Part shown: positions 13,208 through 23,997 of the stretch, in pieces
Layout of the letters: each line of letters opens with the position of its first letter
How positions within the stretch are numbered: position 1 is the first letter of the stretch
NCBI RefSeq assembly: GCF_025698545.1
Contig: NC_068565.1
Coordinates: 2,480,001-2,544,000 of the forward strand
DNA length: 64,000 nt
Direction of reading: 5' to 3'
Source: Gossypium raimondii
Taxonomy: Eukaryota; Streptophyta; Magnoliopsida; Malvales; Malvaceae
Program-made: the position numbers and the translations under genes
The notes under the pieces: generated by a model
Seen by the model: the letters and a program-made list of their open reading frames with translations, nothing else
Told to the model about the DNA's origin: nothing
The model's database searches: none

Positions 13208-13350
13208 GTTAATTCGATTAATATGGGTATTATTGTTAATGCAGGAGGATGTAGGTTCAAATATGCTAAAACGTATTATCCTCTTATTTATGGGTTGGGG
13301 TGAGACTATGGATAGTTTTAAGCGTTATATAAAAAGAACAAATATGATCA
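13208..13350 (+). repeat. tRNA-derived SINE-like repeat, copy 5
   Basis: One of the best copies: ttaattcgattaatatgggt (box A-like), ttgttaatgcaggaggatg, gtaggttcaaatatgc (box B-like), ttatcctcttatttatgggt, and a tail ataaaaagaacaaatatgat. Confidence 0.6.
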
Positions 13351-13629
13351 ATAAACAATAAGTAATTTAAATTTTAAAGTAGATTTATATATTTATATTT
13401 AAAATTTACATCACATATCTTATTTGATGCTACCTCTAATCAAGATTATATTGTAATTTTAGACATTCTATGTATACTAGATCTAATTTTTATAGATTTT
13501 CAGAGCTTAAACTTTAACTTTTGATGCCAATGTTGAGGGAAGGCCAACTTCTTTCAAAGAAATTTTCAAAGCATTGTCTGTTGAAAGTTGACGGAACCCT
13601 CAATAAGTTGATATTGTCTTTGGTCAAAG

Positions 13630-13812
13630 TTTTATCTCTCTACTTTACGGAGAGCTCAAGTGCGTTAAGTTAGAACAAGTGGTCAAGCGCGAATAATCAT
13701 GTTCCTTTGGTAGGTGATCGTGCACCATGTATGATTCGATCCAACGAGGCGCTCTCACTCTATTGAACTTATTGCCTCTTCGGGCAAACCTATGTAAAGT
13801 AGAGAGATAAAA
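13630..13812. repeat. Perfect 19-bp inverted repeat with a 145-bp spacer
   Basis: ttttatctctctactttac (13,630-13,648) is exactly complementary to gtaaagtagagagataaaa (13,794-13,812). The spacer is of mixed composition and non-coding. It may be the end pair of a small transposon or a hairpin precursor. Confidence 0.5.
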
Positions 13813-14124
13813 ATGTGATTAAGGATAATACGTACCCGTTAAGAAATTTATTAGCACTCAATGGTTGATACTTTAAAAACTTCTTTAAAAATAGTAATTC
13901 GGCTCTACAACTTTATCAATTCAACTATGACCGCGTTAATCGAATTTACGTTATTATGTATCCGAATCCATTTTAATTTGGTAAAATATAAGAAATTAGC
14001 AAATTCAACCACTAAATTTTAGAAAAATGGTAATATACATAATTGAAAAAACATGAGCCACGTGCCCTACCCCTCAAAAAACTTAAAATTTTACCCTATT
14101 TTCCTCCATAGGTTATATGCATAC

Positions 14125-14132
14125 TATAAATA
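14125..14132 (+). promoter_or_regulatory. TATA box of the serine-rich protein gene
   Basis: TATAAATA lies about 215 bp upstream of the ATG at 14,342, followed by a pyrimidine-rich stretch (ctctcctccacag) typical of plant initiation regions. It predicts a 5' leader of about 180 nt. The placement is inferred. Confidence 0.5.
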
Positions 14133-14341
14133 AATGTCCCCTCTCCTCCACAGTATTTCACAGTTTTTATTTCACTCACATCACATGTCTCATCCCCAAA
14201 CCCTAAACAAAAGCCAAAATACCCGAAAATCAATGCTAAGCCCACTTCCCCCTTTAGATCCCTTTTGTAAATGTAAATTCCCTTATTAACAATCCATAAC
14301 CATAACGCAGGTTTTTTTTTTGTTTGTTCTTTGGGATTTTC

Positions 14342-15592
14342 ATGGCTTCAGCTTGTGTTAACAATATCGGCGTTTCGCCGGAGAGTTTCCAGCCCAAGAC
14401 GAGTTACCCATCGTTCGGCTGGTTGAGTCCACGGATTTCGTTCAGTCGAGAGGAAGAATCGTCGTCGAAGTCGAAGTCTAAAACGGATCCTGACACGACG
14501 GAGATCCAGGATGTTCCCCCGGGTGAGTTTGAGTTCAGGCTTGAAGATCCCGTCGCCATGTTACCGGCCGATGAGCTTTTCTCCGATGGTAAACTAGTGC
14601 CTCTACATTTATCGACTGTTAAACAACTGCAGCAACAACAACAACAACGACAAGAACAAGAACAACATCGTGCTTTGAATGGTTTAGCTGAGATCAGGTC
14701 AAGGGAAACAGGTTCATCAATGGAGGTTTCCGGGTCGGATCATTACTTGTTTTCACCTAAAGCTCCGAGGTGTTCCAGCAGGTGGAGGGAACTACTGGGT
14801 TTCAAAAAATGTTCACTAAGCACCAATAATCAACCATCAAAACCCGAATCTCAAAGCAGCAAAGTCTCGTTATTATCCAATAATAACCCAAAATCTCTCA
14901 AGCATTTCCTTCATAGAAGCTCCAAATCTTCCTCAGATTCTTCATTGAATCTCCCATTGTTGAAAAGCTCAGATTCCGAATCAGTTTCCATATCTTCATC
15001 ACGTTTATCCCTTTCTTCATCATCTTCAGGCCATGAACACGACGATCTCCCACGGCTATCACTAGATTCCGATAAGCCAAGCCCCAACCCTTTTGCACCA
15101 TGTAGAAACATAAACCCAAACCCAAACCCACCAAGAATGAGGATGGTTAAGCCAAGACCAGGGTCTGGGTCCGATCAAACATCCACCGGTGGAGCTAGAA
15201 TGGGTCGGAGTCCGATCCGGAGAGAACCAATGACAAGCCGGGGAGTTTCAGTGGATAGTCCAAGAATGAACTCTTCAGGGAAAATCGTATTTCAAAGCTT
15301 GGAAAGAAGTTCAAGCAGTCCAAGCAGCTTCAATGGCGGTCCAAGGTTTAAACAAAGGGGAATGGAAAGATCATATTCAGCAAACGTTAGGATCACTCCG
15401 GTCCTTAACGTACCCGTTTGTTCATTGAGAGGATCTTCGAAATCGGGTTCGGTTTTCGGGTTCGGGCAGTTGTTTTCATCTTCCCCACAAAAGAATCCAA
15501 ATGGATCATTATCATCATCATCATCAGCGGCAAGCAGTAAAGGCCATCAGATTAGCTGCAACAGAAACAGAACAACCGATCGAAATCATTGA
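14342..15592 (+). CDS. Serine-rich, intrinsically disordered protein, 'serine/arginine repetitive matrix-like' family
   Basis: An intronless gene of 416 aa. The start is the ATG at 14,342 (MASACVNNIGVSPESF); the frame is open a little further upstream but without an ATG. A conserved N-terminal block lies at residues 62-90, with FEFRL, PADELFSDGKLVPL. A Gln-rich tract follows (96-108). Residues 147-156 read RWRELLGFKK, a motif shared with DUF1645-type plant proteins. Most of the rest is Ser/Pro/Asn-rich low complexity, with basic patches at about 280-345. The C-terminal third has RSYSANVRITPVLNVPVCSL, which looks conserved. There is no signal peptide or membrane segment. The function is unknown. 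From memory it resembles Arabidopsis At1g56020 / At3g12970, annotated only as 'serine/arginine repetitive matrix-like'; it is not a true SR splicing factor. Confidence 0.85.
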   Translation: MASACVNNIGVSPESFQPKTSYPSFGWLSPRISFSREEESSSKSKSKTDPDTTEIQDVPPGEFEFRLEDPVAMLPADELFSDGKLVPLHLSTVKQLQQQQQQRQEQEQHRALNGLAEIRSRETGSSMEVSGSDHYLFSPKAPRCSSRWRELLGFKKCSLSTNNQPSKPESQSSKVSLLSNNNPKSLKHFLHRSSKSSSDSSLNLPLLKSSDSESVSISSSRLSLSSSSSGHEHDDLPRLSLDSDKPSPNPFAPCRNINPNPNPPRMRMVKPRPGSGSDQTSTGGARMGRSPIRREPMTSRGVSVDSPRMNSSGKIVFQSLERSSSSPSSFNGGPRFKQRGMERSYSANVRITPVLNVPVCSLRGSSKSGSVFGFGQLFSSSPQKNPNGSLSSSSSAASSKGHQISCNRNRTTDRNH

Positions 15593-16663
15593 AGAAAAAG
15601 AAAGAAAGAAGAAGAGATTTGGTAACAAATTTTAAGTACGAAGTTATTAATTAGTAGTAGTTGTAGTATTTAATTCATGTGGTATTTTCTGAGATTTTTA
15701 TGTAATGGGTTTTTCCAATTTTCATCATTGAAAAAAAAAAAAACTTTCACAATTCCCCCCCACCCACATTTTCTTTGTAACTTTCCCTGTCTTAGTTTTT
15801 AGTAAACCAAAAAAAAGAAAAAAGTAGTATTGAGATGTAAATATCCCTTTTCTTTTTTCTCCTTGTTTATGATTTGGTCTTTAGTTTTTCACTAATTTCT
15901 GACTTCTGAGTGGGAAAAGGGCAGAAAAAACTGAGTATTTGTAAAGGTCAAATTATGATATTGGTCCCCTTATTATGCTTAAATTAAAATTTAATCCTTT
16001 ACATTGTTGGCAAAGGTTGTGGAGGGCATGGGTCTTTTAAGCAATCAAGTCTCGTAATGTGCATTTGTTATATGTGAATTTTGTTCTCTCATATGCTTTG
16101 TATTGAATTACATGTATTCATAATTAGATTATATATAATAACAGGGACTAAAACTAGATTTGACCATTTGGGAGAAGTTGATTTTATGTTTTTTCATTAG
16201 GTTGAATTTGATCTGAAAGATATGGAATCTCTGTATTTAGCTGTTGTTTTGGTATTTTTGGGAGTCCACGCGCTGGAAAAGGCGCGTATGTCAGGTTTTC
16301 AATTCAGTCCCTTGGTAATAGTCATGTTGAGCTTATCTAATATGTCTCTTTCAGTAAATATTTTAATAATTTCGAAAAAATAATATTTTTTGAGATTTGT
16401 TGTTTAATGTTTTTATTTATGGAGTTTGGGAAATGATGCCACATTTTGCTGGACTGTATCAGACTCCCCACTGCCTTTTCTGCTACAAAAATTTTAGCCT
16501 TTTTACCACTAATCTATTATTTTATATATTATTTTTCCTTCCATGTTTTGTACTTTTAGGACCTCATGCCCTAACTTGTATAAATTTAGGGTGACAATTG
16601 GGACACACAAATCAACAGCAAAAAGTTGTAAATTATATTAAGTTAATTACACTAATTTTTTTT

Positions 16664-16782
16664 CGATTAAGAGAATGTGGGTTTGAATATGCCGAGGTGT
16701 GTTATTTTCCTATTTATGAGTTAGAGAAAGATTATAGATAATTTTAAGTATTGTATTAAAAAGAACAAATATTATCACTATT
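16664..16782 (+). repeat. tRNA-derived SINE-like repeat, copy 6 (5' truncated or decayed)
   Basis: It keeps the box B-like and tail parts: gtgggtttgaatatgccgag, ttcctatttatgagttag, and the tail attaaaaagaacaaatatta. The tRNA-like head is degraded. Confidence 0.45.
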
Positions 16783-17851
16783 AAAAACAAACTACACTAA
16801 ATTTTAGTGTTTATTTAGTTTTCTGGAAATTGATATTAGTTTTAATTTTTAATTTATTAGTAGTGTTATGACATATAGATCGAATTTGTCAAGGTAAAGG
16901 CGTCATCAAACGGTCCAAATCTATTGAGAATTGTTATGGGAGGATTTTTTTTCGTGACAGAGCGATGATGTTTACGAGATTGGGCTCCAAGATGAAAAGG
17001 AGTGGTTATTTGAGAATTAGCTTTTTATGCATCATTGATGTGATGGATTTCTTAGACTCTTGGCAGTTATTTATTGGTTAACTAGAGTTCGTCGTCAAGT
17101 TGATGAATTAGGATGCAATTCTCGACGGTTGATCAAGGTGATTCACTCTTTGATTTGTTTCTGAACCTTCTAGTGATGCAGTTGCTGTCAATTTGTCTCT
17201 CCTCTATTTAGAGGCGCCGAGAGAGGACAACCAGGGCCTCTACCCCTAAAATTGGAAAATTACATTTTTATTCTTTAAAATATATAAATTTTTGCAAACT
17301 CGAATTTTTTTCCTTCACATTTATTGTGGGAAAATAAATCAATATATTTGTTATGTATTTATGGTCACCAACTCAAAAATTAGATAAGATTCAACTCGAA
17401 AACTAGATAAGGTTCGAGTCGTCTATCCACGACCCGACTAGGGCCCACCAGATGGATACGTGCAAGCCTCACAGTACGAAGTCAACAAGGGGTGCTCACG
17501 GACTCAGCTCGCATATGCCCAAAGAGTGTCCAACAAGCAACCTAGAACAGTACACACGTCTAGCATACTTAAAGTCTACTAAGAATGAAAAATTACTCAA
17601 CAATATTACTTTAAATTATTCATATGCAAATTTGTTTTTATCTTAATGTCATATTATTAAACGTTGAAGTTTAAGTTTTATAATATGTAAATATTGAGTG
17701 AGTTCTCTATCAAATTATTTTAAGTTATATCATTCATGAGCTGTTCAAATTTATTTTGTTATGGGTCTGGTTATATTTCGAGTTTAAGTTTATCATGTAT
17801 TATATTGAGCTGATTCTACTAAGAAACTAGATTTTATACAACACAATATGA

Positions 17852-17987
17852 TTTGCTCTTTTTGACACAATGTCTAGAATTCTTCATAACTCCTCCCAAC
17901 CTAAGAGGATAATGTGCTTCAGCATACTCGAACCCACGTTCTCCTATATTGATAATAATACACATGCCAATTGAGCTAAAATTAGAT
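17852..17987 (-). repeat. tRNA-derived SINE-like repeat, copy 7
   Basis: Minus-strand copy. On plus: tttgctctttttgacacaat (tail complement), agaggataatgtgcttcag (body), catactcgaacccacgttc (box B complement) and ccaattgagctaaa (box A complement, close to the canonical tagctcaattgg). Confidence 0.6.
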
Positions 17988-20497
17988 CCGCGATATATAA
18001 ATTTGTTTATTATTGTGAAAAATTGTGATTTGAATATAATGAATCATATATACAAAACTTCATCAATTAATCTAAATGATTCTTTTTTCATAAACTAACA
18101 TATGATAAATGGGAAAAATTGGCCATTGGATTTGAGAAATAGGCAGGTTTATATAGGGCATATAGCATGGGATCATTTTCTTTAGGAGGGGTGTGGCATC
18201 TATGGCTATTTTGTATTTAATCCACCCTACTTGCTTGAGCCCTTTGGAGCCATTGCTATATTTTATGTTTTTATATAAAGCAAATGGTGTTTGTTTGAGA
18301 TGTAAATTGTATTAAACTAATATTATTAAAGTTAATTATTCTATTAAAATATTTGATTATATACAATAATTTTTTAAAAAAAGAAGCTCCTATAGTCTTT
18401 GAATAAATACCATGTATTAGCATCTAATTGGGGAAATACCATGTTTTAATTTATAGCTAAGGGTATTAATAATTTAATTAAAGTATTTTAACCCTTTTAC
18501 AAATAGAACATTTTATTTTGAACCCTAAAATTTTATAATTTATCTCGCTCCTTGTACAAAGATCTTGATTTGATCCCTAGAGGTACCATATTGATAAATT
18601 TAATAAACTTTAAGAGTCGTTTATAACATTATCTCAAAATTTTAGTTCCACTCCAAATTAAATGCATAGGTACTTAGAACTTGAGAATCATCTCATCATC
18701 TAAAATGTTTTAGGATTCCAAAGCTAAAAGTAGCCATAGTAGGAAATTAGTTCTACTCTAAATCAAATGCATTAGGCTTTTCAATTTGCAAATAGATATA
18801 GGAAAAAAGCAAAAGTTGGGTAAAAAGGAAGTATGATTAAAATATGAAAACAAATTGTGGGGAGAAAAGAAGAAGGAATGATTAAAAGATAAAAATAATT
18901 TATTTATAAGTATCGTGTGATGATAAAGTATGTTGCAGTTTTAAGGATAAAATTTAAGTTTAAATTCTAAAAATAACATTGTTGACATAGAAACAATTAA
19001 CTTTTACGAACTATAAAATGAATATAGAATATATTTTGATAGTAAAAAAGAAAAGAAAAAACCTAAAAAGATGAGTGTTTTAATGGCCTTTAATTTTGTT
19101 TGGCCTCAACCACAAAAGAGAACTCATCACGAAGGCATAGCAATGGTGTGCATTGTCAAATGTTGGCAAAGGTGAGGAGGTAGTAGTGGTGGGCAAAGCT
19201 ATAGTTTTAGGTCTAATTTGGTGGGCTATATTCAACTTGAGAATTAATATATTTTTATTATAATCCTTTAAAATTTTTTTATTATAACCTTATTTTCTTA
19301 GTCCTGCCTTGATCAGTAAATTAATAATATTATGAATTTGAGTATGCTTAAACGCGTTATATCTTCTACTTTAAAATACTTTTTACTGACAATATTTGTA
19401 ATTGAATTATATCTAAAATGCCAATTTTACATATACGAGTTAATTGAAAATATTTTTTATTATATTTAGTGCACTCTATACACTTATAAACTCACTTTAT
19501 TAATAACTAAACTATCTATATTTATTTGGGAAAATTTTTAATGATGTAGTATAATTTAAGCTACTAATAATATAATATATTTTTATTTAAGGCCCTCTAG
19601 TATCCATTATCCAAGTTGAACTAAATTTGATGTTAAAATAAATCGAAACTCTAAACGAAGATAAAACACTTCCAACATTGTTGTCTTCGTTCACAATATT
19701 CGTACGCAAAATCTTTCTTAAGAACACAAAGCTTTTTATCTAAGCCCACCTTGAGTTTTTGTGACCTCATAGGTCAACGCCCTTGATTAAGAAGAATCAC
19801 CTCACAAGCTAAAGCTACCCGCGAGTAGAACTGTCCAAGGGTCAGTAGCCTACTCATGGACATGAATTTTTTTTTGAAATCGGGTCTCAGCTCGACTTGA
19901 CCTGCTCATGGATAGCTTTACCTGTGAGTCCAAACCCTCACATGCCAAAGACCTTACAACCCCATACCATCAAAATCACACACTTGACATGGATAAGGTA
20001 TTTGTCACTCGGACGCAATGATATCCATTCATTTGATATGATAGCACATACCTACATTAACAACGTATCAGTAGATAAGCTAAATATTAGAGTTCGAAAC
20101 TAATACCATATGGATGACACGTGACACATCGAGAAATGATTAGAGACAAATCCTTAATTGCCTATCGGCATTAGGATAGAAGGCCAAGACATTCTCTCTC
20201 CTCTCTTCCATCCTCTTTTTCTCTAAGTACCCATATTCCCATCATTCTAATTTTCGTACGACTCTCCACTCTTTCAATGAACCGTCACAAAACACCGCAA
20301 CCTCATCTTCACATCAACAATAACATATAATTGTTAAACCCCAATAAATAAATACGTTAGACCGTTAGTAGCAAAGTATATATATACAAAAATAAAAAAG
20401 AGGAACAGTGGGTGGCCTGGCCTGCATGCGAAGGCTGGAAGAGGGGCATCAATGAATGAAACAACGTGCTTTTCTGTGTCTATAGATTCCATAATCC

Positions 20498-20560
20498 TCC
20501 AATCTCTCTCTCTCTACCTGCAACATTTGTCTCTCTCTCTCTCTCTCTTAACTTTTTATT
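20498..20560 (+). repeat. CT-rich microsatellite
   Basis: Two CT runs are separated by a short insert; tttatttattt and tttgtttgtttg runs follow. It resembles a pyrimidine-rich leader, but no gene follows it. Confidence 0.6.
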
Positions 20561-21955
20561 TATTTATTTATTTGTTTGTTTGCTTTTCAATTCTACTTTT
20601 TAACAGCTTCAAGATGCCTTTTGCTTAAAGTTAATCATATTTTTTTATTCAGTTTCATCCCTGAGTGCCGACTTTCCTTTTTCACTTTATTACAAGATTG
20701 GGTTAAATTATGGTTTTGGTCCTTTTATTATGCTCACACTTGAAATGTGGTCTTTGTACTTCAACTAATTAATCCACATAGTTATCTATTTTGGGTTAAA
20801 ATATTGATATAGATTTTTAAAATAAAAAACACTTATTCTAACTCTACATTAATATTTTGACTTGAAAAGTTAATAATATTAATTATACAGATTAAGCATT
20901 GATATTATAAGAATAGAGGGACTAAATCTTGCCAAGTAGGGTCTGCAAGCCCCCCTAAAAATAAAAAATTTCACTTTACTCCCCAAAATAATAAAATTTT
21001 GATTTAATCTTTTAACTCTCATAAAATATTCAACTTAATTCTACCCCTAGAATTTTTTTTTGGCTTCACCCTTGATGCCAAGTACATGAGTTAAATTATT
21101 TTTAAAAATATAACAGAATGAAATTAATTATTGTCATAATGAGTTTAAAATTAAATTAAATTTATTATTTTTAAATTAAAATAAATCTTATTTGTGATAA
21201 AAATATTGAAAATAATAACTATTTTCATATGTTAAATAAAATTTCAAATTCATCTCTAAATTCAAATCCATCCTTTTACATATATGCTAGAAGGAGTAAT
21301 TTTGAAAACAATTATTTTTAATTTTAAAACAGTAAAATAAATGAATAAAAACTAAAATTATACATGAACTTTGATCCGATGTCCAATGTTATATACAAAC
21401 TTTGATTCATGTAACTTTGATTTGATTTGATTTTCATAAATCACTAATAACATTATTGAATTAACACAAGTGAAAAACAATTATTGAATTAACATTAATG
21501 ATATATTGTGTGTACAAACAATTATATTAATCTAATATGAAAATAAATGTATGTATTTATTTCCTTGAATGTGTACAATTGAATCAAAATCAAAAGTTTC
21601 ATGTATATGTATCATCATAATTCAAGTTTCACATATATAATTGCATAAAATTAAAATTCATGTATCAAATTGCCTATTGAACTAAAACTCATGTAGAAAT
21701 TCGATATTTGTCTCTAAAATATAATAATGTTTTTATAATTATATGCTTTTTATTTAAACTTTTTTTAAAAAAATTCGTTGATTAAGTTGAAATTCAATAA
21801 TTTTTTAAAGTGGTGTATATATAAATGGATTGTACTATTTCTTTCCCCATGGAAAGTGACAAAGAAGATATTTAGTCATTTCAAACTTGTGTGCAAATCA
21901 TATATGTACGGAAATTTTTTTGATAGAAAATGAAGTTTGGGGATATATTGAATCT

Positions 21956-22041
21956 TAACTCGATTGTCATGAGTATTATTGTTAATGCAGAAAGATGTGA
22001 GTTCGAGTGCACTAAAGCGTGTTATCCTCTTATTCATAAAC
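21956..22041 (+). repeat. tRNA-derived SINE-like repeat, copy 8 (3' truncated)
   Basis: Head and box B are well kept: aactcgattgtcatgag, gttaatgcagaaagatg, gtgagttcgagtgcac, then gttatcctcttattcat, after which the similarity stops. Confidence 0.5.
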
Positions 22042-23474
22042 TACTATACGTTCAATTTTGTTGTGTTAGTAATATTTTTTTATATATTACACTTTTTTTT
22101 TCATGCTTATTAAACATACCATACTCATTCATATTTTGATATATAATGTTTGAAAATTATTAGATCTGCAACATGAAATCACATTGGAAGTAATCTTCTA
22201 TCTCTAAACAAAGTAATTTTATCCAAGAGAGCTACTTTCCCTTGTGTATTATTGTTATACAGTCGCCGAGGAGCCCACCCACCAGCATCGACACTTCGTC
22301 GGTCGGTAACACTTTTATCCTGCATGTTTAGAATTATTTCTCTCTTATTTCGACAATTATAATTATTTATCTCTTGAATATCATGCACGTGATTTCTTAT
22401 ATGATCATGTCGTCGACCTAACCAGAAGATTTTATGAAGATAACACTCTCCATGATCACTAAAGGCACATTCCCAAAGCCTGCCGTAACTTATTTAGGGG
22501 GATAACCGGAGGCATTGGGATTCACTTAAAGAAGTTATATAAAATCTCCCCCATTCTTGAATGTAAAAGGAAGGACCTTATTGTTACTTTCTCAATTCGC
22601 CTCTCAACTCTTCTTTTTTACCATTATTTATGGCTCTCCACACGGACATTGTATAAATTGTCACTAACCACCGCTCCGACATCTCTGTATCAACAATCAC
22701 AAGCTTTGAAAGATGTTTACATGGGGGGGGGGGGATGACATTTTAGGTAGCCATGGCCATGGAGAATTTACTTACTTTTAAGGCAGGCCAAACCCTAGTG
22801 AGTAGCCTATTAATGAAATGAAAATAAGGTTTGGTAATTTAGAGGGATAGTTTCATTACAAATCTAAAAATATAGATTTGACAATTTGAATGGTTGTATT
22901 ATTTTCGACAACTTTGAGTATTATCGTTTAAGTTATTATATGTATAAATAATTTCTAAGTATAAACTCACACATTTATGTATTTTCATTATTATATTATC
23001 TTTTATATTATATTTTATTTCTGCCATCATATAATAATATTGTATTTAGGGATGAAACTAAAATTTTGTGATGAGATTGAAATAAAATTTAGGACCAAAA
23101 TTAAAAATATTGTATTAAAATGATTTAAATTGAATTTTTAGCTTTTGATAAAAGCTAATAAAATTTTCCTTTTATCAAAGAAGCTTAAAAGACTAAAGTT
23201 GTTATATTATTAGAGGCCCTGTTGAAATTACCAAGCCAAGTTTATTTAAATTTAATTATGAAAATTATAGATCTAAATGTTAAATATATATATATATATA
23301 TATTATTTTTTGAACAATAATTTAGCCTAAGCTGGCTCAACTTAAAAGTTGAAAATATTAAATCCAAACTAAACCCAAAATAAAATAGAATGAGCTAACT
23401 GGACCCAGAAATAGAATGAGCAGACTGGACTCAGCAAAGCGCTTGGCCCATGAACCTTCTTAAATCACCTAAAT

Positions 23475-23554
23475 TGCTTTAGCGCACTCAAACCTATATT
23501 CTATTACATTGACAATAATGATCATGTTAATACCATTTGAACTAATACTCACTT
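23475..23554 (-). repeat. tRNA-derived SINE-like repeat, copy 9 (fragment)
   Basis: Minus-strand fragment with the box B complement gcgcactcaaacctatatt and a head region (accatttgaactaatactca). The body and tail are missing. Confidence 0.45.
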
Positions 23555-23997
23555 GATGAAGAGTTTCAAAAGTGCAAACACCACAATTACATGACACGTA
23601 CAAATTATGAATACAAATATATGTAAAACCAACTACAGCATGCACAGCGGCAAAAAAAAAAAAAAAAAGCATATGTTTAAGGAAAAACAAAGGTCATTCA
23701 CTTCAACTCTGTTAATAACTATTCAAGAATGGCAAAACCTTACATAAACCTACCTTTGATTGCCAAAATCATGTTTAAGGCTCAGAAGAATCACCTTAAA
23801 TGTGCACCACATTTGAGCTATAATAACCAAGAATGGTAACATATGGAAATTAGCTTAAAATTGTTCCATCATGCGACTAGTTAACCAAGTTTGAAGGACC
23901 AACTTTAATGAAATCTCCTATAGGAAAAAAATGTTTCACTTCGGGACCCTATCAAAACACTATCAGTGAACCAAAACGGATTTTCATTCTCTGGGTT

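Larger units (their letters stand above)
446..14100. other. Intergenic region between the NAC gene and the serine-rich protein gene
   Basis: About 13.6 kb of AT-rich DNA without a supportable gene; all open frames are short and look random. It holds the MITE, foldback, SINE-like and solo LTR features listed separately. Stretches at about 5.0-6.4, 8.1-9.4 and 9.7-11.0 kb show no recognisable feature beyond AT microsatellites (for example 5,544-5,562) and decayed repeat pieces. A piece at 10,260-10,600 resembles the dispersed repeat at 2,200. Confidence 0.6.
15593..23997. other. Intergenic region between the serine-rich protein gene and the PPR gene
   Basis: About 8.4 kb without a convincing gene. 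The first 250 bp is the likely 3' UTR. SINE-like copies lie at 16,664, 17,852, 21,956 and 23,475. Retroelement-looking but unassigned fragments lie at 17,390-17,560, 19,780-20,340 and 22,180-22,700 (GC-richer, promoter-like, no coding domain). A CT microsatellite is at 20,500-20,560, a 12-G run at 22,724-22,735, and an AT microsatellite at 23,284-23,302. The remainder is AT-rich DNA in which I see nothing specific. Confidence 0.55.

Noticed and set aside
20400..20600. Possible microRNA or gene leader at the CT-rich stretch
   Set aside because: I found no foldback of suitable size and no conserved plant microRNA sequence that I recognise; no coding region follows.
22180..22700. Possible gene in a GC-richer block
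   Set aside because: No frame of useful length or domain; texture resembles a retrotransposon LTR, but I could not find its ends or a target-site duplication.
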